Source of the DNA: Hofstenia miamia
Lineage: Eukaryota; Xenacoelomorpha; Acoela
Assembly: GCA_004352715.1 (NCBI GenBank)
Contig: SCFE01000028.1
Coordinates: 906,884-970,883 of the forward strand
DNA: 64,000 bases
Reading direction: 5' to 3'
In this document: positions 32,358-44,539 of the stretch, one piece after another
How positions within the stretch are numbered: position 1 is the stretch's first letter
Layout of the letters: every line of letters begins with the position of its first letter
Notes under the pieces: model-generated
What the model was told of the DNA's origin: nothing
The model's input: only the letters and a program-made list of their open reading frames with translations
Database searches by the model: none
Translations under genes and position numbers: made by a program

Positions 32358-35271
32358 TACTCCCCAGTATACCGTATATGCCCATTTTTGATCTCAAGAC
32401 AGTGTTGAAGCATTTAAAATTTTCTATACGCATTTGAAAAAAACAAAAATATTATAAATTTATTGAAAGAATACTTATTGAATTTCGGATCAGTTTCGGA
32501 TCGAAAACTAAAATTCGAATCGGATCCAGATCATAAATTTTCGGACCAGGATCGGATCGGATCCTAAAATGTTGAATTCGTTTCCATCTCGGAAGAGTGT
32601 TATTGTTAAATAATTAGCTTTTTGACGGAAAATATCTAAATTATTTTGACTTCAATTTGTATAATAGGAGGTCTAATGGCGTGTTTGACGGGGGCAATAC
32701 ACTATCAAGCATTCAGCAAACATTTTGTTTGCAAAATAGTGGTCATACAAATCTGATAGTGTATTACCCACTTAAGGCATAGATGCACTACTTTTTGACG
32801 GATCATGCAATAAATTTCAAGACAAATTTTAGCATTTTTATCTGCACATAGCTATATTTTCTTATCATTACAGAATGTTTAAGCTAGCCAAATAGATGCA
32901 TAACTTTCATCACAGGTAGGTTGTAATGCAAAACCGCCATTCAGACGGAGCATTTCTCCTGAATGATGTTAGAGAAAACACCGCCCATTTTCTTCAGCAC
33001 AAATGCAATGAAGTGTTATTCACTAACATAAAAGAACTTGGAGTATGGATTTGGACAAATAAATGGCTAATTACGTCCTTGCTTGTTGTATTATTAAACG
33101 TTTCAATGTATTCTATGTCTAGACAATACGCGAGAAACTCATTTCTTAATAATGATTTGAATAAAAAACAATTCCATTTTCTTGACGTGAAATTTACTCT
33201 TGATGAATACACTGCAACAAAGAATTTTTGCGAATATATATATTGCTCAAGCGATCTATGCTACTGCATTCCTCACACCAGCGAAAATTGGTTGTCTGCT
33301 AAAGCACTGTGTGATTCAAATTTGAAGAATGGAAACTTGGCAATGAAGGTATCTGACTCAATAGTTGATGCTACCATTCATCATGGTCGAGTAAACATTT
33401 ATTACGAATCATGGTTATTATCTCTCTGGTTAGGAGCATTTGTAAATTTCGAGGGTAAGTCATTTTGGATAAACAATGAAAGCTATAATCATGAAATTGT
33501 TCCAGTAAATCATTGTGTTATAAAAGATGGCAAGCATTTCATAAGAAATGATTGTGTAGGTTTAAAATCACATTCTGTGTTTATTTGCAAATCAAAGAAT
33601 GCTTCCTGTGAAACATCTGACTGTCCACTTATTGCTGCAAAGGGTTCTACAAAATATGTTCATTTATTTACCCAAGATCTGTGTTGACAAATGCAAAAAT
33701 TCTCAATTGCTATATTTAGAAAGCAGTGCTGAAATTGATTTTATCCTGAGTAATATTAGTGGAAATTTTTTCATAGGAGCAACGGACTATTCGGCAACTG
33801 GAAATTGGAAGTGGATTGGGGATATGCCTGGAATGAATTTTGGAGAAGTTCCACAATTTCTTGACAGATATATTACAAGTGGTTACTACATACTTATCAC
33901 AGAACCAAATTTTTTCATTATTGAGAGTTCAGTTGCAAGTGTTAAACACTTTTTGTGTCAATTTCCAAATGAATTCAGCAAAGATGGTATCATTCCAATA
34001 TCATTTTTATACAGTAAAATGGGAGCACCAAAATGTCAACATCTTAGTTGTAGCAAAGATTTCCATAAATGCTACTGTTTCTTTGAGGGAATAAATCAAA
34101 ACCTTGACTGTGACTCTTTTTCTCATTGGAATTTTCTAACTATATACGACGAGAAAGAATTGAAGCATGTCCAAAGTCTTTTGAAAGGGAATGAATCTGG
34201 ATGGAGAATTGGAGCTAATAATTTTATTGAACGCAGCATTTTTCAGTGGACAGATACAAGGGGTATGGACATTCCGCTTTTACCTGATAAAGACATGTAC
34301 ACTTGCCTCGCAATTTCAAGAAGAGGTTTTCAGAAGTTACCTTGTGAAGAAGCAACTAAATGGGTTTGCACTCTGATATATAGTGAATTGGAAAGAAGTT
34401 AACAATTTTGCTAATTTTTAATTAATGGTTATTAAAATAGATCTTCTTCATTAAAATTTCATATTGATTCAAAGGAGTTGTCGTAGCATAAAAACTTTTC
34501 GTTTCACTTAAGGCCTGTCTTAACTACATGATTTAATCAGCCTTACTTTGTCAGGAATTTGTTGAATGTAAGCTTGCTCCGTCTTAAGTACAGGCTTTAA
34601 AAAAATTTCATTCCTATCTCTTTTAACAATAATTAAGCTTCTAAAATTCCAAATCAAATAACTTTATATTATCTATTTTAATATTCCAATAGTGTAAAGA
34701 ATTCTAATAACATCGTCTTTTTACAATTATGTAGTGATTTGTATATTAAAGTGTTATTTTTGTTTTTTGAAGAATAATGGCATGTCAACTTTACATATTC
34801 TTACAATCTAGGATTGAAATAGTAGAAGTGTTTTATCAGAAACTGGTTCAGTTTTTCCATGATTTTGAGAACATACCAATGTGGACATAATTTACATGTA
34901 GTCTATTTTATTTTTCCAATTTTCTTACTTGATAGAGAAGCTTACATTAACTATTTATTTTAATGATTTGCCAAAGTCTGTGAGCTCATCACTTAAACAT
35001 GAAAAAAAGGTAAAGAACCCTGCCGAAATGAATTTCAATATTTCTGCTGATATAGAGATACTGGAATATCAAAAACACGATTGTATGAAATATTCCGAAA
35101 TATAAGATGATCACCAGTTCTTACTGAATGATTCTCAGGATAGAATATTCAAGAAACCAGAAATTAAAATAATACATATAAATAAATGCATATGCCTATC
35201 CCGCGCAACAATCAGGATAAATATAAATTCAGTAAATGTATACGTTTTAAGCATTTTTTAAAAGCAGACAG
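32358..35271. repeat. Segmental duplication copy 2 (partner 23383-26420)
   Basis: Same orientation and order as copy 1, about 9.0 kb downstream. It has small indels, a 20-base extra piece near 32730, and a decayed MITE at 34510-34610. Confidence 0.85.
32926..34402 (+). pseudogene. C-type-lectin-domain membrane protein, copy 2, broken in the middle
   Basis: The N-terminus is intact: MQNRHSDGAFLLNDV, cytoplasmic part about 1-40, membrane segment about 41-64 (WIWTNKWLITSLLVVLLNVS), then an extracellular stalk and lectin-like domain 1 (residues about 107-222: CSSDLCYC, WLSAKALC, LWLGAFVNF, FWINNE, NHCVI, FICK). The frame stops at 33687 after a frameshift near 33655, where about 50 bases present in copy 1 are missing. 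Domains 2 and 3 continue in another frame to 34402 (FFIGATDYSATGNWKWIG, HFLCQF; CYCFFEG, FQWTDTRG, KWVCTL). It is probably an immune-type or adhesion surface receptor by architecture; the ligand is unknown. Copy 1 is open across this break and damaged elsewhere. Confidence 0.75.
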
Positions 35272-35539
35272 ACTTGAGAGATTGTTTATTGAACTCAAAT
35301 TTCTTTAGAGGGGGGTCTGTAGTGTAGAAGTTCCTGAGATAGTTTGGTGAATTCTATAATTGAAACCCAGAGATACAATAAAATAAATATATAAATAGAA
35401 ATTCTTATACCGCGCAACAATCTGCTCTAGAATATTCAAGTGCACTAAAACAGGTTATTTACAAATTCAGTAAATAAATGCATTTTAAGACCATTTTAAA
35501 GGCAAACAGATTTGACAGATTCATCATTCGTGTAGGAAG

Positions 35540-36480
35540 TCCATTGTACGTGTGCGGGCTGAAAATGAGAATGCAAAATGTCCAAAATTTGTTGGACAAC
35601 AAGGAACTTAATAATTGATCACGCATTGATCCCACAAATCTTTCAAANTAGCCAATTCAATGATGTGAAAGCATCCTTTTCCAGAGTCTCTTCCCTTCAA
35701 ACCAAAGATTAATCTAGCAGAGTTATTCTAAGCTACTCTTGGATTTCTAATAAGGAATTCTGGAGAATAAAAAAAGTGAATTGCTTTGATCCAGCCGTTT
35801 TATGCTTTTTAGATAAAAATTACAATTTTTACAATGTTATTGACAAAGGGAGCCATTGAAAGTCGGAGATCACAATACAGCCAAGAATAGCGACAGAATC
35901 CTTCACAAATCTTTTTTAAGTGAGCAGAGATTAAAGCCCTAATTCTTCAACGAAGCAATTCAGAGTTACTAATGACTAGAATTTCGAGTCTTTATTATTG
36001 AGTATTAAGTTGAACAGTGGCAGATAATTTCATATTATTTGACAAGGTCATTTAATTTAGTGAATAAATAAATTATTGCTGAGAAAGCAATATCAATAGT
36101 GAATGAAGCACTTGAAGATGATCAGCCTTCATATGTTATTGGTAGCCATGACTATCATTAACAGTCTTAAGGAAGCTTTTATATATATATATATATATAT
36201 AGTGAACAGAATTGGAGCTAAACAAGAGCCTTGAGGAATGCCATAATCAATCGGAGATTTGTTCCTACGAGTTCCATTAATTTCAATAGAATGAGACTGA
36301 TCTGTGAGATACAATTTGAATCAATTCAACAGAATATCTGCAAATCCAATTCTTTAGATAATCTCTTGTAGGATTCTTTTATTTATATTATTGAAAGCCA
36401 CACTCCAATCAAATATTATTAAAACCGTTGACTTTCAGAGACCCAAGAAATTGAGAATAAGCACTGTTTTCGTTAAAAAA
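35540..36480 (-). pseudogene. LINE reverse transcriptase fragment (second LINE family)
   Basis: On the minus strand LIIFDWSVAFNNINKRIL (motif A region, near 36420) leads to INGTRRNKSPIDYGIPQGS and LAPILFTIY (36270-36200, the GxPQGS block). An expanded (TA)n run at 36177-36200 replaces the segment before the YxDD site. Further on, NNSARLIFGLKGRDSG (near 35700) is the LINE C-terminal NSAxRL block. It is not the same family as the 17.7-kb LINE. A near-duplicate 3' stretch occurs at 35205-35280 and 35455-35530. Confidence 0.65.
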
Positions 36481-38362
36481 CTTTTTCTATATCCTGATTG
36501 AAATTCTGGAAGCACATCAAGTAAATTAAGATGTATAATTAGTTGTTCAGAAACAGATATCAATTAGTTTGCAAACAAACATGAAATTAGAAATAGGTAT
36601 AAATTGGATAAATTTAATGAGTGCAAGTATGCTTTCTTTCACAGTAGTTTCACCAATACTTTGCATAAATAGGAAACTCTCCTGACTTGAGGGATCTATT
36701 AATGATCAATGGTAGAATGCTATGCAGCACAGTCAAATCCTTTAATAAATTTATTGGAATGGGATCAAAATGATATATTGAAGAAATGATAATTTAAAAA
36801 TATTGAACTGCCTTCCTAAGCACAATTTAAAAACTAAAACTATCCAAATGAACTTGGGAAAATGGTAGACTATAATACAACAATAAGAAACCAAATATCT
36901 CTAGATTGGACACTAACAATTTATTAGACTAGCTTGCACTCCAAACAGATATTGATCTTTTACCATGACAAAAAATTTGAAAGAGTAAGCCAAAATCTGA
37001 AAAAATCTGTTCTATGCAGTGGAAACTAGTGCTAAAGTCAGCTTAAATTAATTTCAATGGAGATTCTGATTGAAATCGGCAACATGTCACCAAAACAAAC
37101 ACAAATTAACCCCCATTTGTTTGGTGAAAATTACATCCGTTTTGCTTAGGGCACTTTTGTCTAATAGTTTTGAAAGCTACAGATCAATAATGACATCTCA
37201 TGTCAGCAGAACAGATTTTAAATGAAAATATTAATATACAATGCTGCAAATATGATAAATCGTGAAGTAATTAGGAGTACACTAACAAAGAAACTAACTA
37301 CTTACTTTGTGTAGCTTCTTACACTAAATATTTAAATAAATGCCAATACAGTGTGCTAAAAACTTAATTTAATTGTTGGAGTACTTAGTAAATTATGCTT
37401 GTCATGGGAAATATTCCAAGCCAATTTCAAACATAGCAATTCTGAGTGGCGAAACAAAATAGGAACACTTTGGGAAAAATGGTTTTACAAATTCAATACT
37501 GTTTTCTAGGAAATCATGCCACAATAGACATAGGAAGAAATTAGGCTCATTTAATAATCTCAGAAATATTATCTTCAATTTCGCACATATAAAATTTGCT
37601 ATGTTAATACATTAGTGAGATAATGAAATAATAAATTCTGACGTTTCTTTATCATCTAGAAAAGCCTCTATGATCCATTCCTGTCAGGAAGGTTTTCTCT
37701 GACATTTCACTATTGCATATTATGTTGTTGATCTCTTAAAGAACTTGCCAGGATTTTTAAAAATTTTATTCCCAACGTCGATTTTTCAATAGAAAAATTG
37801 AAAGTATCTATTTCAAACACGTTTTACACCAAAGCCTATGAATCTATAAAACCTTCTATGACGATTTATTGCTGAATAAGCCTTCTTGTTTAAATCGCGC
37901 TATTTAACCTTGTTGTAAAACATGCAATGAACTTGCCATTTGAATTATCGCACAACACTTATTTTGTGCAATTAAAGTGATTCAAATTTCTTGAGATGTT
38001 TGTTTATGTCTATCTAGAAAAAATAAGCAGGCAGTCTTAATTTATAGAGCAATTAGTTCATGTATTTTCGTCTGATTTTCAAGCTCTTTACAACATCCTG
38101 GAGAACTTCAATACCTCTTTCACAAGTTTTAATTTTATAAATAACTATTGCATAATATACCAGTATTTATATATTACAAAGCCCTTTTTTATATAGCAAC
38201 TAATGCTCAAAGTAATACAGCATATAAGACATGATTGATTTAATATTATAATATATTTATTATTATTTAAACAATGATTGTATTTAGGCTAGATTTTTGC
38301 AAAAAAATAGAAAATATTTTCAATTGAAAGCAGTATATGTAAGAATACAATATATATATATA
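36481..38362. other. AT-rich, possible LINE 5' remains, nothing firm
   Basis: No motif found on either strand. It could be the decayed 5' part of the LINE just described. It ends in a TATATA run at the gap. Confidence 0.4.
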
Positions 38363-38514
38363 NNNNNNNNNNNNNNNNNNNNNNNNNNNNNNNNNNNNNN
38401 NNNNNNNNNNNNNNNNNNNNNNNNNNNNNNNNNNNNNNNNNNNNNNNNNNNNNNNNNNNNNNNNNNNNNNNNNNNNNNNNNNNNNNNNNNNNNNNNNNNN
38501 NNNNNNNNNNNNNN
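38363..38514. other. Assembly gap, 152 N, inside a (TA)n run
   Basis: Both flanks are TATATA, so the gap is a microsatellite that could not be resolved. Confidence 0.95.
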
Positions 38515-38577
38515 ATATATATATATATCATGTATCTCATTGTGTCAAATAGTGACAAATGTGAAATCATGAATTAT

Positions 38578-39530
38578 TCAATATATTATGATACAATTAT
38601 GAGATTATTCTTTCAAATCAATATTGGAATGCTGGGTTAAGGCTGAATATGTTAAACATAGATTATTGCTTGAATTGGGGAAGAACAAGCTATAAAATTG
38701 AAAATTATTCAAAAACTGCTTATGAAATTGATTTGAAACTGGGTGGAATAGCTTTCTAATATGGTTTTACATCTAAAAACGTTTAGAATAATATAAATTC
38801 TGTATTTGCCAAAGTGTTTGGATTGGTCCTGAGATGCCAGAATATCTTAGAATGTGGTTAGGAAATGATAAAAAATCATTAATTATTCAAAAATTTGCTA
38901 ATTACATAGTTTTGAAAGTAGTTCAAATGGCATTGTAATACGATATTATATCTGAAGAGGCTTAGAAAATATATAAATTTTGTATTTGCCAAAGTTTGTG
39001 GGTTGGGGCCAGGATGTCAGGATAACATAGAATGTATATAGAAATTATTGTGGAATCACAAATTATTCAATATATTATGATACAATTATCATATTTTTCT
39101 TTCAAATCAATATTGGAAAGCCGGGTTCAGGCTGAATATGTTAAACAGATATATTATTGCTTTAATGTGGGTAGACTAAGCTATGAAATTGAAAATTATT
39201 CGAAAACTTAACACGTAGTGCATTCGATTGCAAATTAAAAATTACATTTAGAAAAGTCTTTTAAAGTAGTCTCTAGAATGGCCTACTATATTTTCGTTAA
39301 TGACTTTTTATCAGTTAACCCAATCTTTTTTAAGTGAAATGTTAGACAATAATCGTTAATATCTCAGTGAGTTTTCATCATATAGACTTCGCACTTAGTG
39401 CATTTGATTGCAAATTAAAAATTACATCTAAAAATTCCTCTAAAATAGTCTATGACATAGCCTACTATACTTACTTTTATCATTTTTTATAAGTTAACAC
39501 AACCTTTTTTTAGTGAAATTTTCGAAAATA
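38578..39530. repeat. Nested tandem repeats (~490, ~175 and ~178 bp)
   Basis: 38578-38710 is repeated at 39068-39208 (CAATATATTATGATACAATT, TGAATATGTTAAACA). Between them a unit with TGTATTTGCCAAAGT occurs twice about 180 bases apart (38805, 38983). 39209-39385 and 39388-39530 are a diverged pair containing GATTGCAAATTAAAAATTAC. Confidence 0.75.
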
Positions 39531-39553
39531 ATCAGCCTGGACCTGACATAAAA

Positions 39554-39622
39554 TTAGGGTTAGCATGGCTAGGGTTACAACTTCTATTAGGGTTAGAGAT
39601 CCAATTAGGGTTAGAGGCGCAA
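39554..39622 (+). repeat. Spaced TTAGGGTTAG array, ~17-bp period
   Basis: TAGGGTTA cores start at about 39555, 39570, 39588 and 39606, with steps of 15-18 bases and differing spacer bases. It contains the common animal telomere motif but is not a simple (TTAGGG)n array. Confidence 0.75.
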
Positions 39623-40173
39623 TTAGTATTTGAAGCTAGGATCTATAAGGTAAGAGCTATGAGGTGCCTTGGCGCTGAGAAATTCTTTGTATTAAATAAT
39701 ATATTAATATAGGATGATCGAAAATCGAAGGGCATTGGCACATGCAGCTATTGATTAGCTAGAGAATGATATAATTTTTGTGACTATCAGGTCAAAATTG
39801 ACTTTGCAGTAGCCTTCTAAAATGTGACAACCACATTGTTAAAATTGCTTTGCTATAGACAGGATAAGTACATAATATTCAAGCCAAAAGAATTTCCATT
39901 TAGTAACAGAATTAATTAATTTCAAAAATACATGCTAAGATTAGCCTTTTAAAATACCATTTTTTCGACAAAGCAATTATGAAAGCTGCTATTTGAAGCA
40001 AGCAAATACAGAGAGTAAAATGGTGATTTTTATTGACGAAAATTATTCCAAGACCAATACATATATTGTAGAATCGGAGGGGGTGAAGTTAGGGGCAACT
40101 AAAAATTCGGTAAATTAGGCAATTATTCAGTTTATATATGTTCAATGTAATGAATAATAAATAATCCTTATAT

Positions 40174-40515
40174 TTACAAATACTCAAATTGTCCACCATT
40201 TATATTGATGCACTTCAAAACTCTGTTCTCCATCAATGAACACACTTTTTGACAAAGCTCTGGAGTAATTGAATGAAAAGCATTGGTTATTCTTTTTTTC
40301 AACTCTTCCAAAGAACGTGGTTTAGTACTGTAGACAGCTTCTATAATAACTCCCCAGAGGAAGAAGTCAGGCAGAGTAAGATCAGAAGATCTTGGGGGCC
40401 ACTCAAGTCCTCCCTGTCAGCCTATCCAATGATTACCAAAAGTGTCAATTAACCACTTACAAGCCACATTTCCATTATGAGCTGGGGGACCATCATGATA
40501 AAACCATCTGCTCAA
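40174..40515 (-). pseudogene. DD41D mariner-like transposase, C-terminal fragment
   Basis: The minus strand reads FYHDGPPAHNGNVACKWLID, an in-frame TGA, then EWPPRSSDLTLPDFFLWG and TPELCQKVCSLMENRVLKC, ending at TAA (40174-40176). The second and third catalytic Asp residues (HDGPPAH and LPDFF) are 41 residues apart counting the stop, the spacing of the DD41D (rosa-like) group. Only one stop interrupts 113 codons. The N-terminal two thirds is missing and no terminal repeat was found. Confidence 0.78.
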
Positions 40516-40964
40516 ATTTCAACGTGTTCTAAGTATTTATACAAAATGAGTTAATACCTGCATTTTATTTACAATTTTTCCTTGTTGATCAAAGTTGAAA
40601 TTAAGCAATGTGAACTTAAAGTAAGGGGACAATCAATTAAATCACTAGTTCGTATAACTAATGTTGAAATTAAACAATTGCAAAGTAGATTGAAATAAAT
40701 CATAATAAATCAAAACACTATTTACAAAAGGCTTTATAAATTATATAATAAGTAATATTATTATAAAATAAGAGCTATCAATGGCAACCAAGGAAACTTT
40801 TGCTAATAGTCTCTACTTATTTCACTGGTTACCACAAGTGGGGCTCTGTTGTTTAATTTGGACCCTAAACTTTTGCTAATAGTCACTACCAGCCTAATAG
40901 GTGAAACCAATCAAATACAGAGGAGTTGATTGTACCCTGAATGACATTACATCCCCCTTTCCTA

Positions 40965-41198
40965 CTTTAAACTTTGGGTAAGCAATTTAAGAGAAGGTGT
41001 TAACAACAACTTTTGTGCCTCTTCTATCATTTCTTTTGCTAACTTGTAATCCCAGCTCTTAACAGTAATGTAATGTGGCCACTAGGTGACTTGCATAAAA
41101 ACTTCTCTAGGAGTAATATCTTTGCATTTGTACCTCATCCATGAAATCTCCAGCCACCTTTCATCAATGATGCAATTAGCTCAAATACTATTGTAGCA
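40965..41198 (-). pseudogene. Unidentified coding remnant
   Basis: One minus-strand frame reads through about 75 codons with two stops: ANCIIDERWLEISWMRYKCK, EVFMQVT, WPHYITVKSWDYKLAKEMIEE. The Trp-rich, charged composition looks protein-like and unlike the AT-rich surroundings. I do not recognise the family. It may be a transposon or host exon remnant. Confidence 0.35.
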
Positions 41199-41743
41199 AC
41201 ATGTGAAAATATTGAAAAAACGCTCATATATTTGGAGACACTTCATGGCAATCAGAAGAGTCATGGTTGCATCTATATCACTGCTGTGTGCATTTTCTTC
41301 CTGGGTGGCCATGTTGGGATAGAAATGCAAGAATACTGAATGTAGCAAGTTAGTATGCATTGCTTCATGACATAACAGAGAGGTATAATAATCAACGTGT
41401 TCTCATCACATGCAATCAGGATTAGTCTAATGTAGAATCTCGCCAACCTTCCTACTAGTAAATCTTAGCTTAATTTAGGAGCTGCTGTGACAATTGGTTC
41501 CTCCTTATGTACTACAGTAGGTGACAGACTCCAATCGCCATCTCTCTTCTTTTAGTTCTATTGTTCAGCCATTAAATGATTAAACTATTATCTCATCAAC
41601 TAATATTGATACAAAACTAATGACTGTTATTTTAGATCCAAGACACGAGACAGAGGGTACAAAGTACAGGGTATGCTTACCCGACCTGCAACAAAGCACA
41701 AAAGAGGAATTGAAAAACTACGCTACAACGAGCATTTCCATGC
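41199..41743. other. No recognised gene before the 1000-N gap
   Basis: A short plus frame at 41620-41743 has LDPRHETEGTKYRV, weakly recalling the LDPR block of hAT transposases, but it is cut by the gap. Not enough to call. Confidence 0.3.
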
Positions 41744-42743
41744 NNNNNNNNNNNNNNNNNNNNNNNNNNNNNNNNNNNNNNNNNNNNNNNNNNNNNNNNN
41801 NNNNNNNNNNNNNNNNNNNNNNNNNNNNNNNNNNNNNNNNNNNNNNNNNNNNNNNNNNNNNNNNNNNNNNNNNNNNNNNNNNNNNNNNNNNNNNNNNNNN
41901 NNNNNNNNNNNNNNNNNNNNNNNNNNNNNNNNNNNNNNNNNNNNNNNNNNNNNNNNNNNNNNNNNNNNNNNNNNNNNNNNNNNNNNNNNNNNNNNNNNNN
42001 NNNNNNNNNNNNNNNNNNNNNNNNNNNNNNNNNNNNNNNNNNNNNNNNNNNNNNNNNNNNNNNNNNNNNNNNNNNNNNNNNNNNNNNNNNNNNNNNNNNN
42101 NNNNNNNNNNNNNNNNNNNNNNNNNNNNNNNNNNNNNNNNNNNNNNNNNNNNNNNNNNNNNNNNNNNNNNNNNNNNNNNNNNNNNNNNNNNNNNNNNNNN
42201 NNNNNNNNNNNNNNNNNNNNNNNNNNNNNNNNNNNNNNNNNNNNNNNNNNNNNNNNNNNNNNNNNNNNNNNNNNNNNNNNNNNNNNNNNNNNNNNNNNNN
42301 NNNNNNNNNNNNNNNNNNNNNNNNNNNNNNNNNNNNNNNNNNNNNNNNNNNNNNNNNNNNNNNNNNNNNNNNNNNNNNNNNNNNNNNNNNNNNNNNNNNN
42401 NNNNNNNNNNNNNNNNNNNNNNNNNNNNNNNNNNNNNNNNNNNNNNNNNNNNNNNNNNNNNNNNNNNNNNNNNNNNNNNNNNNNNNNNNNNNNNNNNNNN
42501 NNNNNNNNNNNNNNNNNNNNNNNNNNNNNNNNNNNNNNNNNNNNNNNNNNNNNNNNNNNNNNNNNNNNNNNNNNNNNNNNNNNNNNNNNNNNNNNNNNNN
42601 NNNNNNNNNNNNNNNNNNNNNNNNNNNNNNNNNNNNNNNNNNNNNNNNNNNNNNNNNNNNNNNNNNNNNNNNNNNNNNNNNNNNNNNNNNNNNNNNNNNN
42701 NNNNNNNNNNNNNNNNNNNNNNNNNNNNNNNNNNNNNNNNNNN
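41744..42743. other. Assembly gap, 1000 N (standard size)
   Basis: Exactly 1000 N. Open frames crossing it are not real evidence. Confidence 0.99.
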
Positions 42744-44523
42744 TAAGCACCGCTATACACTGCACCTGTTAACTGGATTTGCAAACCACCGTCTAGAATA
42801 CCCGAGAGCTCGAATGTTTAGCTTTCCATTCTATTAAATAAAATAACCTGATACAAAAACGTAAAGTAAATCCAGTAAATTAACTTCATCACCAAAATGA
42901 TCAATTACACAATTTTTATAGTGAAAAATTAACAACAATCAAATATTTGACTAGTACCTGCTAATTCCAGTTGTTGACAATTTCAAATGCTTTAATTTTG
43001 TTCGTCTGCTGATTACGCACTTCTGCCTTAATTGGCAGTTGGGTTTTAGGTCTAGTGCCTTTTTGCCAAATTAATTAATATCAAAAAATACTGCACTATA
43101 AATTTACAAAATAACTAATTAATCTTAATCATATGTCTTTACAATTAATATTTTATTTTAATATTCAGTCTTGGTTTCTTCTTCCTTTTTTCTCAATTTG
43201 ACCACATATGATTAGATTACGATTATGTTACACTAATCTGCTCTCAACATAGTAATTAACTTGATGTGCTTAGTGACTTCTATCCTAACTAGGTCACTGG
43301 TTCTAGCAAAAAAGATTATGATGTGGGGGTTGAGTAAAGAGATGGCTTGGTGAATTTTTTCCAGTTGTACATTGACTACAAACATGTACAACCCTGAAAA
43401 ATCATGTGCAAGTTGATAAAGGTTTATCAGTCTACAAACATGTAAAAAAGTGAAAAATGTGCAAAAGTCGAGAAAAGATGCATCAGTCAGCAAAGGTGTA
43501 CAACCTGAAAAATTAATATAAACCAAAGAGAAGTGTAAAGAAAAGATAGCTGTGTGAAAACTAATATATAATATTTTTGTATATAGAAAACACATGTGTA
43601 TATACATTTTATTAATATCATTGCAAGCATAAATTTTTAGAAAACAAATTTGTGCTTTTATACATAAACCATATGTTACTCTTTCCAAAAATGTAGGTTG
43701 CTTTTATTGTGTATTACACCTTTAAGTATAGCAAATATTTTGCCTGTTTGGTGAAAAATGAATTAAATGTATGGAATATTTTACATTAAAATATCAGTGT
43801 ATTTGAAAAACAATGTGTTGCCTTCTGCATGTAATGATTACAAATTAAACAATGTACACTGTAAACAGTAGATCTATCAGGAATTTTTATGGCTAATTCA
43901 GCCAGCAATGCATAATCACAAAATGTGATGCAATGTATGCAAACATGTGTAAGTAAAAACAGTTGACTAAAAAAATACTTTGTGCTGTAATAGAGGTTTA
44001 TTGGTGCTATTCAACTAATTTGAATTCTTTAGCTGTGTCTAATTAACATCAAATAGAGTAAGGAAAATTCATTGTAATGAATGATATTAAATTACCATTA
44101 CTAAAATTCAAAAAATCCCTAAATACCTTAATTTTTTATTACACTTAAATTTGTAATTTGACTTAAATGTTTTAAGTATACTATAAAATTACTTTGATTT
44201 GCATGTAAATACTATCAAATGCTATTAGATTCTTAAAATTTATAAAAATATTGTAAATATATTCAGACTGCATTTCAATAATTAAATTAGAAATGTAAAA
44301 AATCTCCAAAAAATGTCTTATCATGCACATTCAACTTATAGGTCAAATGAACTTTCTGATTTAAAAAATAACAGAACAAAATTTGTGTTTAGAGGAGTGA
44401 AATTCAAATTTTCATTTGTTATGGATAGGTACATAGAGCATAGGTGAAATACTGCTGTGGGCACCTCACATCTTGCAAGATGTGTGGTATCTGGGTTTTT
44501 CATAAATATTAGTATTTTTTATA
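42744..44523. other. AT-rich, weak tandem repeats, no gene
   Basis: A decayed repeat of about 60 bases lies at 43368-43520 (CTACAAACATGTA..., TGAAAAATGTGCAA). A polyadenylation-like AATAAA follows the gap at 42837. No coding motif found. Confidence 0.5.
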
Positions 44524-44539
44524 TCAATGTGGCGGATGT

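Noticed and set aside
36129-36314. IYIYIYIK stretch as a real membrane segment
   Set aside because: It is encoded by an expanded TA microsatellite inside a dead LINE RT.
39554-39622. Telomere end or fusion point
   Set aside because: The cores are separated by unlike spacers and the array is only about 70 bases; no chromosome-end context.
41620-41743. hAT transposase (LDPR motif)
   Set aside because: Only a four-residue resemblance before the gap; no other hAT block visible.
43233-43688. Minus-strand open frame of 151 residues
   Set aside because: Composition follows the local tandem repeats and AT bias; no domain pattern.
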